This document shows, in pieces, positions 36,415 to 46,417 of a stretch of 64,000 bases of DNA. The stretch covers positions 1-64,000 of the forward strand of contig NZ_LLWQ01000163.1 in the NCBI RefSeq assembly GCF_001447385.1, written 5' to 3'. The stretch is from Paracoccus sp. MKU1 (GTDB lineage Bacteria; Pseudomonadota; Alphaproteobacteria; Rhodobacterales; Rhodobacteraceae). The translations under genes and the position numbers were made by a program. Each line of letters begins with the position of its first letter. Within the stretch, counting starts at the first letter, position 1. Below the pieces are notes generated by a model. That model saw only the letters and a list, made by a program, of their open reading frames with translations. It had not been told where the DNA came from and did not search any database.

Positions 36415-36488
36415 TGGAGGCGGGTACCGGAATCGAACCGGTCTTCACGGATTTGCAATCCGCTGCGTAACCTCTCCGCCAACCCGCC
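36415..36488 (-). tRNA. tRNA-Cys(GCA)
   Basis: On the minus strand the sequence begins GGCGGGTTGGCGGAGAGG and ends with CCGGTTCGATTCCGG, then ACCCGCCTCCA. Acceptor, D, anticodon and T arms fold, the anticodon loop reads TTGCAAA, and the CCA is encoded. It lies between rarD and gnd. Confidence 0.95.
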
Positions 36489-36648
36489 GGAGCCTCGCGT
36501 TTGCTAGGGTTTTCGTCGGGCGCGGTCAAGGGGGTTGTTGCCTTGCTCGCCGCTTTCCCGAAAACCGCCTGGCATTCGCTTCCGAGGCCGGGTCGGTGAA
36601 GGCGTTCGCCCGATCCTCGTCACGTAACCGCAGATCCGTGGGACGGAT

Positions 36649-38046
36649 TCACTTCGCCGCCCAGGGCCCATGGTGGCTGTCCCGGCCGTCGAGGCGGTCG
36701 AAGCCATGCGCGCCGAAGAAGTCGCGCTGCGCCTGGATCATGTTCGCCGTGCCGCGGCCGGTGCGCATCATATCGAACCAGCCTAGCCCCGAGGCCAGCG
36801 CCGGCAAGGCATGGCCGTGCAGCACGCCCTGCGCCACCACCGCCCGCAGCGCCGGCATCGCGGTCTCGAGCTTCTCGGCGAAGAACGGCGCCAGCGCCAG
36901 GTTGCGCGACGGGTCCTCGGCCAGCGCCGTGGCCATGTTGTTCAGCATCGCCGAGCGGATGATGCAGCCCGCGCGCCAGACCCGCGCGATCCCCGGCAGG
37001 TCCAGCTGCCAGCCGAAGGCCCGGCCCGCCGCCTCGATCATCGCAAAACCCTGCGCATAACACAGGATCTTGCCGGCGATCAGTGCCGCCTCCAGTTCGG
37101 GCAGCGCCAGCTCCAGCGCCTGCGGGGCGGCAGCGAAACGCGCTTCGCCCGCCTTGCGCTCGTCGATGCGGGCCGAGACGTTGCGCGCCATCACCGCCGC
37201 CTCGATCACCGGGATCGGCGCCGCCAGGTGCTGCGCCTCGATCGCGGTCCAGCGCCCGGTGCCCTTTTGCCCGGCGGCGTCCAGGATCACGTCCAGCATC
37301 GGCGCCCCGGTCAGCGGATCGGAGGCCGCGGCGACGGCGGCCGAGATCTCGACCAGATAGGATTTCAGCGCCCCCCGGTTCCAGCCGGCGAAGGTCTCGC
37401 CGATGGCGGCGGCCGGCATACCCAGCCCGTCGCGCATCAGCCCATAGACCTCGGCGATCATCTGCATGTCGGCATATTCGATGCCGTTATGCACGGTCTT
37501 GACGAAATGCCCGGCGCCGGCCTCGCCCATCCAGGTGGCGCAGGGGGTGCCGTCCTCGGCCCGGGCGGCGATGGCCTGCATGACGGGGGCGATGCGGTCC
37601 CAGTCGGCCCGCGCGCCGCCGCCCATGATGGCGGGGCCGTGGCGCGCGCCCTCCTCGCCGCCCGAGACGCCCATGCCCAGGAAGCGCATCGGCAGGCCTG
37701 CGGCGGCGCGGCGGTTGGTGTCGTGGAAATTGGCGTTGCCGGCGTCGATCACCAGATCCTCGGGGCCGAGCAGCGGCGCCAGCGCGGCGATCTGGTCGTC
37801 GACGGCCGGGCCGGCGGGGACCATCAGGATGATGGCGCGAGGGGGCGCGATGGCGGCCACCAGCTCGGCCAGGCTTTCGGTCGGGATCACGCGATCCGCC
37901 AGAGCGCCGGCCTGGGCGTGGAAGCGGCGCGTGACCTCGGCCGTGCGGTTCCAGACCGCGATGGGAAAGCCCTTCTCGGCGATGTTCAGCGCCAAGGCCG
38001 CGCCCATCGTGCCAAGGCCGATCAGGCCGATTTCCGCCTTCGTCAT
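36649..38046 (-). CDS. gnd: 6-phosphogluconate dehydrogenase (decarboxylating)
   Basis: A 465-residue enzyme: NADP-binding GLGTMGAALALNIAEKG, the DAGNANFHDTNRR block, the substrate motif GMGVSGGEEGARHGPAIMGGG and KTVHNGIEYADMQMIAE. It converts 6-phosphogluconate to ribulose 5-phosphate plus CO2 in the oxidative pentose-phosphate path. Length matches the long (470-residue) class. It stands alone between tRNA-Cys and cfa. Confidence 0.96.
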   Translation of the reverse strand: MTKAEIGLIGLGTMGAALALNIAEKGFPIAVWNRTAEVTRRFHAQAGALADRVIPTESLAELVAAIAPPRAIILMVPAGPAVDDQIAALAPLLGPEDLVIDAGNANFHDTNRRAAAGLPMRFLGMGVSGGEEGARHGPAIMGGGARADWDRIAPVMQAIAARAEDGTPCATWMGEAGAGHFVKTVHNGIEYADMQMIAEVYGLMRDGLGMPAAAIGETFAGWNRGALKSYLVEISAAVAAASDPLTGAPMLDVILDAAGQKGTGRWTAIEAQHLAAPIPVIEAAVMARNVSARIDERKAGEARFAAAPQALELALPELEAALIAGKILCYAQGFAMIEAAGRAFGWQLDLPGIARVWRAGCIIRSAMLNNMATALAEDPSRNLALAPFFAEKLETAMPALRAVVAQGVLHGHALPALASGLGWFDMMRTGRGTANMIQAQRDFFGAHGFDRLDGRDSHHGPWAAK

Positions 38047-38204
38047 TTCGGTTCCGCTCCGTTTCGCTTGGCATCGCCCGGGCCCTGCCGGGGCGATGGA
38101 TGTCCCAGATCCTCGGCTTTCGGCCGATGTTACCGTTAACTATGCGCAGGCGGCCCCGCTTGCCAAGGGCCGGCCTGCGCATTGTGAAGGCGCATCGCGC
38201 CGGA

Positions 38205-39467
38205 TCAGCGATAGATATGGTCCCGCCTGAAGGGATAGGCGGATTGCGCACCGGGCAGGTCCGGCGTCGCCATGGCGGGATCGGGATGGATCAGCAGGAT
38301 CTGGTAAAGCGCTACCCAGCCCTGCTCGAAGGCCAGCGCGCAGCCGGCCAGATACAGCCGATAGGCCTGCAACACCTCGGCCGCGCGGTCGGGCGGCATG
38401 GAGCGCGCCAGAACCCGCTCGGCTTCGGGGAGCTTCGCCTCCAGCGCGTCGGACCAGGCCCAGAGCGTGCGGGCGTAATGCGGCCGCAGATTCTCGGTAT
38501 CGACCATTTCCAGCCCGGCCTGGGACAGGCTGCGAATCGCCTGGCTGACATGGATCAGCTCGCCGCCCGGGAAGATGTATTTCTCGATGAAATCGCCCAG
38601 GCCGCCAGCGACCATCGCATCGTCCAGCCCCGAGGCGGCGATGCCGTGATTCAGCGCCAGCCCGCCAGGCCGCAGCAGCCGGCGCAGGGTCTCGCAATAG
38701 GTGCCCATCCTGGCGCGCCCGACATGTTCGAACATGCCGACCGAAGCGAGCTTGTCGAAGGGCCGGTCGGGCACCAGGTCGCGATAGTCGCACAGCCGGA
38801 TGCGCACCCGATCGCCCAGACCCTCGTCGGCGATGATCCGGCTGACATGGTCGAACTGGTTCTGCGACAGGGTGATGCCGGTGGCATCGACGCCGTAATG
38901 GCGCGCCGCATGCAGCAAGAGCCCGCCCCAGCCGGCGCCGATATCGACGAAGCGCTCGCCCGGGCGCAGGTCCAGCTTGCGGCAGATCAGGTCCAGCTTG
39001 GCCTCCTGCGCCTGCGCCAGCGTCATCTGCGGCTTGGCGAAATAGGCGCAGGAATAGACCCGGCGCGGATCGAGCCAGAGCGCATAGAACTCGTCCGAGA
39101 CGTCGTAATGCGCGCGGATCTGCCTTGCATCGCGGCTGCGGCTGTGGTGCAGCACAGAGAGCAGATGATAGAACAGCCGCTGCCAGGGCTTGGGCGTGAT
39201 CGGCTGGCCATCCCCGGGCACCAGGGCGGCGACGACCCGCATCAGGTCGCGCATCGAGCCCTCGATCCGGGCGCGGCCGCGGACGATCTCGTCCCCCAGC
39301 CGGCCCAGCCGGGCCGAGGCCAGCGGCGCCAGCGCGGCCATGTCCTTGAAGGCGATGGTCACGCGTGCATCGGGCGGGCCCAGTTGCCGTCCCGAGGGCA
39401 GGCGGACGGCCAGCGGCACGTCGAGTCGTTGCAGTTTCCGTTCGATCAGAGCTTCCAGAGCCGGCAT
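38205..39467 (-). CDS. cfa: Cyclopropane-fatty-acyl-phospholipid synthase family methyltransferase
   Basis: A 420-residue SAM-dependent enzyme. After an N-terminal domain, the catalytic part has the HYDVSDEFYALWLDPRRVYSCAYF block, SAM motif VDIGAGWGG and the FEHVGRARMGTY and YIFPGGEL motifs of CFA synthases. It adds a methylene bridge across unsaturated acyl chains of membrane lipids. The ATG at 39467 is preceded by GAGG. Paralogues acting as other lipid methyltransferases exist, so the exact substrate is less sure than the family. Confidence 0.88.
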   Translation of the reverse strand: MPALEALIERKLQRLDVPLAVRLPSGRQLGPPDARVTIAFKDMAALAPLASARLGRLGDEIVRGRARIEGSMRDLMRVVAALVPGDGQPITPKPWQRLFYHLLSVLHHSRSRDARQIRAHYDVSDEFYALWLDPRRVYSCAYFAKPQMTLAQAQEAKLDLICRKLDLRPGERFVDIGAGWGGLLLHAARHYGVDATGITLSQNQFDHVSRIIADEGLGDRVRIRLCDYRDLVPDRPFDKLASVGMFEHVGRARMGTYCETLRRLLRPGGLALNHGIAASGLDDAMVAGGLGDFIEKYIFPGGELIHVSQAIRSLSQAGLEMVDTENLRPHYARTLWAWSDALEAKLPEAERVLARSMPPDRAAEVLQAYRLYLAGCALAFEQGWVALYQILLIHPDPAMATPDLPGAQSAYPFRRDHIYR

Positions 39468-39662
39468 GATTACCTCACGCTTGGCTGGCCGCGATTCGGG
39501 GGATTGTGGTTGCGACGCGCGGCAGCTTGTTCCTGACGACTGTCCCGGACATGGCAGCCGGGGCAACTCCGATTGCCATACTAGCGCCAATTCCCGGAAA
39601 ATGGCCAGAGGCGGGGTGAACGATCTGCTTCAGGTTGATTGAAGGCCGGGGCCGAAAAGCCG

Positions 39663-39684
39663 AAAGCGGCCCGAAGGCCGCTTT
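39663..39684 (-). terminator. Terminator after tRNA-Gly
   Basis: AAAGCGGCC and GGCCGCTTT form a 9-bp stem with a TTCG tetraloop on the minus strand, followed by CGGCTTTTC. It begins 26 bases past the tRNA-Gly 3' end. Confidence 0.7.
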
Positions 39685-39709
39685 TCGCTTGATCCCGAAG
39701 GAAGAATTT

Positions 39710-39784
39710 TGGAGCGGGCGATGAGATTCGAACTCACGACCCTTACCTTGGCAAGGTAATGCTCTACCCCTGAGCTACGCCCGC
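39710..39784 (-). tRNA. tRNA-Gly(GCC)
   Basis: The minus strand reads GCGGGCGTAGCTCAGGGG at the 5' end and GAGTTCGAATCTC in the T arm, ending CGCCCGCTCCA. The anticodon loop TTGCCAA gives GCC. All four arms fold and CCA is encoded. Confidence 0.95.
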
Positions 39785-39984
39785 GCTCCGTCCCGATGGC
39801 GCTTCGCCTTCGGTGAGGCGTCATTTATGGGAGCGCGCCGGGGGGTGCAAGGGGAAAAATCGCGCCTTCGGGAAAATTTTCGCCGCGACGCCGGGGCAGG
39901 GCGAAACTGCCCACGGGCAGGGTCCAGACAGGCTTGACCGGGCCTTGCGCATGGCGAAACCTGCCGGCCAGACAGGGGGTGCCG

Positions 39985-40605
39985 ATGAAACCATCCGACC
40001 AGCTTTCCGAATTCGTCCGCCGGGCCATGGCGCAGGGCGGCGACCGCGACGGCATCGCCCGGGCGCTGGCCCATGCCGGCTGGTCCGCGCCCGAGATCGA
40101 CGAGGCGCTGGGCGGCTGGGAGGCGGTCCCCGGCCTGCCGCCGGTGCCGCGCCCGCGACCCTATGCCTCGGCGCAGGAGGCGCTGCTTTACGGCCTGCTG
40201 TTCCTGTCCTTGGGCATGATCGGCTGGCATGTCTGCGAGCTGGGCATGGCGCTGATCGACCGGCTGCTCCCCGACCCGGCCGACAGGCCCTATTACGGGC
40301 CGGGCAGCTCGATGCGCTGGTCCATCGCCTCGCTGATCGCCTTCGTGCCGCTGTTTCTGCTCCTCAACCGCAGGGTGGCGCGGATGAGCCTGGGCGATGC
40401 CGGGCGGCGGCGGTCGCTGGTGCGCAAATGGTTCGCCTCGCTGACGCTGCTGGTGGTGGCGCTGGTGTTCCTGGCGGATGGCATCTACGTCATCTACACG
40501 CTGCTCAATGGCGATCTGACCGCGCGTTTCGCTGCCAAGGCCGCGCTGGTGGCCGGGGTCGCAGGGCTGGTCTTTGCCTATTACCGGGACGAGCTGAATG
40601 ATTAA
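39985..40605 (+). CDS. DUF5671-type membrane protein
   Basis: A 206-residue protein. Residues 1-50 form a short helical soluble part (LSEFVRRAMAQGGDRDGIARALAHAGW) with a UBA-like look; four hydrophobic segments follow (from about residues 65, 112, 151 and 180). The pattern SAQEALLYGLLFLSLGMIGW fits the DUF5671 family. Function unknown. The ATG at 39985 has an AGGGGG site; the earlier in-frame start at 39934 does not. It overlaps the next gene by 8 bp. Confidence 0.72.
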   Translation: MKPSDQLSEFVRRAMAQGGDRDGIARALAHAGWSAPEIDEALGGWEAVPGLPPVPRPRPYASAQEALLYGLLFLSLGMIGWHVCELGMALIDRLLPDPADRPYYGPGSSMRWSIASLIAFVPLFLLLNRRVARMSLGDAGRRRSLVRKWFASLTLLVVALVFLADGIYVIYTLLNGDLTARFAAKAALVAGVAGLVFAYYRDELND

Positions 40606-41032
40606 GGGCTGGGCCACCATCGCCATCGCGCTGCTGGCTGCGGTCGCCGTCGTCGCCGGGCTGGCGCTGACCGGCGGCCCCGGCCATGCCCGCAAGGAGC
40701 GCCGCGACCGCGAGCGCGAAAGCGACCTGGCCGATCTCGGCCGGCTGGTGGTCTGCCTGGCGCGCGAGAACGGCGACCGCCTGCCCGAGGCGCTGGAGAC
40801 CACGCCGCCCTGCGACTGGCAGGTGCGGCTGGCCGATCCCTTCACAGGCGTGCCCTATCGCTACGAAGTGACCGGGCCGCGCAGCTATCGGCTTTGCGCC
40901 GGGTTCGAATTGCCGCCGCGCCGTTCGCCCGGGCTGGCCGAGCGCGATGAGACGGGTTGCAGCGCGCGCAGCTTCATCCCGGCCGGGCCGCAGCGGCCGG
41001 GGGCAGGGGCGACGATTCCCTATCGCGACTAG
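40598..41032 (+). CDS. Small membrane-anchored or exported hypothetical protein
   Basis: A 144-residue protein with an N-terminal hydrophobic segment (WATIAIALLAAVAVVAGLALTGG) and a soluble remainder that contains four Cys (VVCLARENG, PPCDWQV, RLCAGFE, TGCSARSF), suited to disulfides outside the cytoplasm. No family recognised. Its start overlaps the DUF5671 gene, so the two probably work together in the membrane. The 3' end overlaps the convergent GNAT gene by 4 bp. Confidence 0.68.
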   Translation: MIKGWATIAIALLAAVAVVAGLALTGGPGHARKERRDRERESDLADLGRLVVCLARENGDRLPEALETTPPCDWQVRLADPFTGVPYRYEVTGPRSYRLCAGFELPPRRSPGLAERDETGCSARSFIPAGPQRPGAGATIPYRD

Positions 41033-41481
41033 GCCAGCGGCTTTTCCATGTAGATCCGGTGTAGCCCGGCTTCGTGCACGCGGCAGGTCTCGGCATAGCC
41101 CAGCCGGGCATAGATCGCCTGATTCTCGATCATCGCGACATGGGTGTAGAGTCGCAGCCGGGGCAGGCACAGCGCGCGGGCGCGGGCCTCGGCGAAATCC
41201 ATCAGCCGGCGGCCAAGCCCCAGCCCCTGCGCGGCGGGCGAGACGGCGACATTCTCGACCAGCAGCGCATCGGATTGCGGGACCAGCACGATCAGGCCCA
41301 GCAGCGCGCCGTCCCGTTCCAGCAGATGCGTCCGGCCGGCGGCAATGCACGCGGCATGGTCGTCCAGCATCGGCCCCGGCTTGCGGCCGATGCGGGCGAT
41401 GTAATGGCCATAGGCGTTGTCCACCAGTTCCCTGACCCTGGCCAGATCGCCGGCCGTGGCGAGGCGCATGTCGCTGTCCAT
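41029..41481 (-). CDS. GNAT-family N-acetyltransferase
   Basis: A 150-residue acetyltransferase. The acetyl-CoA loop AVSPAAQGLGLGRRLMDFAEARA is clear, followed by LYTHVAMIENQAIYARLGYAET. The ATG at 41481 has GGGAGGGG upstream. Substrate cannot be told from sequence. It lies 59 bp downstream (on its own strand, 3' of the start of the next gene rightwards) from the siderophore condensation gene but is not obviously related. Confidence 0.85.
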   Translation of the reverse strand: MDSDMRLATAGDLARVRELVDNAYGHYIARIGRKPGPMLDDHAACIAAGRTHLLERDGALLGLIVLVPQSDALLVENVAVSPAAQGLGLGRRLMDFAEARARALCLPRLRLYTHVAMIENQAIYARLGYAETCRVHEAGLHRIYMEKPLA

Positions 41482-41540
41482 CCCGTCCCCTCCCGTCCGG
41501 CGCAGTCTGCGCCCGGGCAAAGGGGGCGGGCAAGGGCGTG

Positions 41541-42890
41541 TCAGCCCGGCAGGCCCGCCAGCGGGCGCGACAGGCTCTCGGGCGCCAGCGCTGCCGAAAG
41601 AAAGCGCGGCAGGCCCCCGGACAGCCGGGTGAAATCCTCGGGCGGAGTCAGGGTCGGATCGGCCTCGACCAGCAGCTCCAGCCCCTGCGCCTCGCCATCG
41701 CCGCGAATGGTGATGTTGAACCCGTCGCCCGGCCCGTTCGACAGCACATGCCGCGCGGTCTCGCAGCCGGCGAAGCGCGCCTCGTCAAAGGGCAGCACGT
41801 TGATCAGCGGCGAGAAGAAGAAGCGGCTGCGCGGCTCCATGCCGTAATCCTCGGCGATCTGCTCGATGCGATAGCGGCCATGGCGGCGCAGCTTGCGCAG
41901 CCGCGCGCCCAGCCGGTCCAGCGCCCCGGCCAGCGGTTCGTCCGGGTGCAGGGTCACGTCCAGCGGCAGAATGTTCACCACCAGCGCCGGGACCGAGACG
42001 GCGACGCTGCCCATGCGGCTCATATAGGGCAGCCAGACCGGCATGGCGATGCGGCCCCGGTCCTCGGCCAGCCGCTCGGCCGAGCCGTCGCGCAGATGCA
42101 GCGCCGCCCAGGCGGCGCAAAGCACCGTCAGCAGGTCCGGCCAGCCCATGCCGACCTCCTGCGCCTGCCGCATCAGCGCGGGGCGCAGCGCCGACAGGTC
42201 ATGCGCGGCGCAAAGCGCCTCCGCGGGATAGTCCTCGGACCCCTTGCGCAGCACCTTGGGGCGCGGCTCGGCGGCCAGCACCTCGGCCCAATGCCGCCCA
42301 TCGGCGGCGTGGCGCGGGCTGGCGCGATAGTCGGTCTCCTCGTTCAGATAATCGGCCAGCGGGCGCAGCGGCTGGCCCGGATCCGCGCCCTCGGCCAGAG
42401 CGGCGTAAAGCTGGGCGCAGCGCCGTTCGATCAGGCCCATGGCATAGCCGTCCAGCGCGATGTGATGGCCGCGGTTGAACCACAGGCAATGCCCCTCGGC
42501 CAGCCGGATCAGCCATTGCGCCGCGATGGGCTGGTCCAGCAGGTCCAGCGCCGCGTCCACATCGGCCTGCATCAGCGCAAAGGCATGCTCGCGCGCATCG
42601 GTGCGGTCCGACAGGTCGAGATGGCGCAGCGCGGGGCGGCGCGCGGGATCGACCCGCTGCACCGGCCGGCCATCGGCACCCAGGCTGAAGCGCAGCGCCA
42701 TGATGTCGGTCTCGGCGATGGTGGCCGTTATGGCGCGGGCCAGCGCCCCGGGATCCGCGACCCCGCGCAATTCGATGGCATGGGCGACGGTCGAGACCGC
42801 CTCGCCGGGATGGAACCGGAACTCTTCCCAGAAATCCAGCTGGGCCAGCGTCAGGGGCAGCCACAGCCCCTCGGCGTGATGATGCGTCAT
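41541..42890 (-). CDS. Free-standing NRPS condensation enzyme (VibH-like), siderophore biosynthesis
   Basis: A 449-residue protein made only of a condensation domain: opening LWLPLTLAQLDFWEEFRFHPGE, catalytic HHIALDG (HHxxxDG) near residue 145, then PYMSRMGSVAVSVPALVVNILPL and a SPLINVLPF block. There is no adenylation or carrier domain. VibH of vibriobactin synthesis has the same design and joins carrier-bound dihydroxybenzoate to a free polyamine amine. Here it faces entE and the aryl carrier across a 197-bp divergent promoter region, so it should use that carrier. The ATG at 42890 has AGAGGA; the upstream one at 42905 has none. Confidence 0.85.
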   Translation of the reverse strand: MTHHHAEGLWLPLTLAQLDFWEEFRFHPGEAVSTVAHAIELRGVADPGALARAITATIAETDIMALRFSLGADGRPVQRVDPARRPALRHLDLSDRTDAREHAFALMQADVDAALDLLDQPIAAQWLIRLAEGHCLWFNRGHHIALDGYAMGLIERRCAQLYAALAEGADPGQPLRPLADYLNEETDYRASPRHAADGRHWAEVLAAEPRPKVLRKGSEDYPAEALCAAHDLSALRPALMRQAQEVGMGWPDLLTVLCAAWAALHLRDGSAERLAEDRGRIAMPVWLPYMSRMGSVAVSVPALVVNILPLDVTLHPDEPLAGALDRLGARLRKLRRHGRYRIEQIAEDYGMEPRSRFFFSPLINVLPFDEARFAGCETARHVLSNGPGDGFNITIRGDGEAQGLELLVEADPTLTPPEDFTRLSGGLPRFLSAALAPESLSRPLAGLPG

Positions 42891-42995
42891 GAAATCCTCT
42901 CCCATGCGGGAGTTTGGCGATCTGAACGAGAGAGTGCTGGCTTGGTTGCAACCCGGGGGCGGCGGCTGGCTTGCTTCGAGAGAGAAAGCGGGATA

Positions 42996-43023
42996 AAAAT
43001 ACTCAACTATTGACGCCCGTCAA
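42996..43023. promoter_or_regulatory. Divergent siderophore promoter region with palindrome
   Basis: A perfect inverted repeat TTGACGCCCGTCAA lies at 43010-43023 in the gap between the condensation gene and entE. Read on the minus strand, its left half is a TTGACG -35 box with TATTTT 16 bases downstream (42996-43001). The palindrome thus covers the -35 of the leftward promoter and would suit an iron-responsive repressor. The regulator is not identified. Confidence 0.5.
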
Positions 43024-43087
43024 GGTGCCGCAGGTGCCTTGTGCGGGTTGTTGCCAGCCGGAATAGCCGTCCAAAAGCAGGTGTCCC

Positions 43088-44707
<1,620 letters not shown>

Positions 44708-44715
44708 AAGGACCA

Positions 44716-44961
44716 ATGATGGATATTGCCGAAAAGACCGATCTCAGCCCCGAATGGCTGGCCGCCCGCGTGCAGAAGATGATCGAGGACGAATGCGAGA
44801 TCGAGCCGGGCGAGAACCTCGTCCTTTACGGGCTCGATTCGATCGCGGTGATGACCTTTTCGTCCGAACTGAAGCAGATGGGCATCGAGGCCAGCTTCGA
44901 GGAGCTGGCCCGCGAGCCGACGCTGGACAATTGGTGGGCGCTGATCGCGTCCCGGATGTGA
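44716..44961 (+). CDS. Free-standing aryl carrier protein
   Basis: An 81-residue acyl-carrier-type protein with the phosphopantetheine site YGLDSIAVM (Ser near residue 42). In EntB, DhbB and VibB this carrier is fused to the C-terminus of isochorismatase; here it is separate and follows entE by 8 bp, while the isochorismatase gene is on the other strand. It should hold DHB as a thioester for the condensation enzyme. A phosphopantetheinyl transferase is needed but not in the window. The ATG at 44719 is an equally good start. Confidence 0.85.
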   Translation: MMDIAEKTDLSPEWLAARVQKMIEDECEIEPGENLVLYGLDSIAVMTFSSELKQMGIEASFEELAREPTLDNWWALIASRM

Positions 44962-44966
44962 ATGAC

Positions 44967-44990
44967 CGGCCGGCCGTGACGGGCCGGCCG
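44967..44990. terminator. Bidirectional hairpin between convergent siderophore operons
   Basis: CGGCCGGCC and GGCCGGCCG form a 9-bp stem with a 6-base loop, in the 38-bp gap between the carrier-protein and entA stops. No T-run follows, so it may act with Rho. Confidence 0.5.
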
Positions 44991-44999
44991 TGAAGCGGG

Positions 45000-45770
45000 T
45001 CAGGCGCGCAGGGTCGCGCCGCCGTCGACGTAAAGGTCGGCCATGGTGACATGGCCCGCCTGGTCCGACAGCATGAACATCACCGCGCCGGCGATGTCCT
45101 CGGGCGTCGCCAGCTTCTTCAGCGGGATGCCGGTGCGATAGGCTTCCAGGCTGCCCTCGATCACCGCGCGCTCGCCGGCGCCGCCGTCCTCGGTCCACAT
45201 ACCGGTCTGCATGGGCGTCAGGGTCGAGCCCGGCGCCACGATGTTGCAGCGCACGCCTTGCGCCGCCAGTTCTAGTCCCAGGCAGCGGACCAGCATGGTC
45301 GCCGCCGCCTTGGACGCGGCATAGACGCCCATGTTCGTGCGCGGAATCCCCGCCGCGTTCGAGCTGACCGCGACGATGGCGCCGCCGCCGTTCCGCACCA
45401 TGGCCCGGCCAAAGGCGCGGGTGACATGGAAGGTGCCGCGGGCGTTCACGCCGATCACCCGCTCCCATTCCTCGGGCGTGAGATCCAGCAGCGGCCCGAT
45501 GGCCAGCACGCCGGCCGCATGGACGCCAAGCGCCAGCGGGCCATGCGCGGCCTCGACTTCGGTCACCAGGGCCTCGACGGCATCGCCGTCGCGCACGTCC
45601 AGCGCCCGGTTCTCGGCGCCCGCGACCGGGTTCGCGGCCAGCGCCGATTCGGTATCGCTGGCGACGACCTTCGCGCCGGCGTCCAGCAGCGCGGCGACCA
45701 CGGCCCGGCCGATGCCGCCGGCCGCGCCGGTGACGATGGCGGTCCGGCCCTCGAATCCGGTCAGGCGCAT
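45000..45770 (-). CDS. entA: 2,3-dihydro-2,3-dihydroxybenzoate dehydrogenase
   Basis: A 256-residue short-chain dehydrogenase: [10 protein letters not shown] cofactor loop, HAAGVL, catalytic Ser with YAASK ([13 protein letters not shown]). It oxidises dihydro-DHB to DHB with NAD. Its place directly after the isochorismatase and isochorismate synthase genes (10-bp overlap with entB) identifies it among SDRs. The ATG at 45770 precedes the Rossmann fold; further upstream the frame is a shadow of entB. Confidence 0.9.
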   Translation of the reverse strand: MRLTGFEGRTAIVTGAAGGIGRAVVAALLDAGAKVVASDTESALAANPVAGAENRALDVRDGDAVEALVTEVEAAHGPLALGVHAAGVLAIGPLLDLTPEEWERVIGVNARGTFHVTRAFGRAMVRNGGGAIVAVSSNAAGIPRTNMGVYAASKAAATMLVRCLGLELAAQGVRCNIVAPGSTLTPMQTGMWTEDGGAGERAVIEGSLEAYRTGIPLKKLATPEDIAGAVMFMLSDQAGHVTMADLYVDGGATLRA

Positions 45771-46417
45771 GACTTCACCTCTTGCGCTTCCAGCGCGTTC
45801 AGCGCCTGCCGGGTGGACAGCGGCACGCCGCAAGTGGCGGCGATCCATTCCATGGCCATGTCCTGCTTCTCGCGCGAGAAATCGGCCTGCGCATCGGCCA
45901 CGGCAAAGGCCTCGATGTCGCGCTGGAACGCCTCGACGGCGGTGGCGAGGCAGCCGATATGGGCATAGACGCCGCAGATCATCAGCTGGTCGCGGCCGCG
46001 CGCGCGCATCAGATGTTCCAGGTTCGACCGCTGGAAGGCGCTGTAGCGGTGCTTGACCAGCACGATGTCGCCCGTCGCCGGGGCCAGTTCGGGCAGGATC
46101 TCCTCATGTTCGGGGGTGGCGCTCATCCCCGGCCCCCAGAGATCGGCCTGAAGCCCGCGATCCGGGCGGAACTGGTTGCCCTTCTGCGCGGTATAGAAGA
46201 CCGGCACGCCCGCCGCCCGCGCCGCATGGATCAGCCGCGCGATATTGCCGACCACCGGCGCCAGCGGCGCACCTTCGGGATAGATGCGGCAGAAATAGCG
46301 CTGCATGTCATGGACCAGCAGCGCCAGACGGTCGCGCCGGGGCTGCCAGGGGCCGCGGGCCTCGGGCAGCTCGGCCTCGGTCGGGGGGGCGTATGGGGCG
46401 ATGCCGGGCAGGGCCAT
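45761..46417 (-). CDS. entB: Isochorismatase (no carrier domain)
   Basis: A 218-residue isochorismatase: PYAPPTEAELPEARGPWQPRRDRLALLVHDMQRYF at the start (catalytic Asp in VHDMQ), LVKHRYSAF with the catalytic Lys, and ICGVYAHIGCLATAVEAF. It hydrolyses isochorismate to dihydro-DHB and pyruvate. The protein ends shortly after the domain, so it lacks the aryl carrier fused in EntB and VibB; the carrier is at 44716-44961. Start and stop overlap its neighbours. Confidence 0.93.
   Translation of the reverse strand: MALPGIAPYAPPTEAELPEARGPWQPRRDRLALLVHDMQRYFCRIYPEGAPLAPVVGNIARLIHAARAAGVPVFYTAQKGNQFRPDRGLQADLWGPGMSATPEHEEILPELAPATGDIVLVKHRYSAFQRSNLEHLMRARGRDQLMICGVYAHIGCLATAVEAFQRDIEAFAVADAQADFSREKQDMAMEWIAATCGVPLSTRQALNALEAQEVKSCA

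Noticed and set aside
36263..36529. N-terminal extension of rarD across the tRNA-Cys gene
   Set aside because: Frame is open by chance; RarD homology and a good ribosome site begin at 36262.
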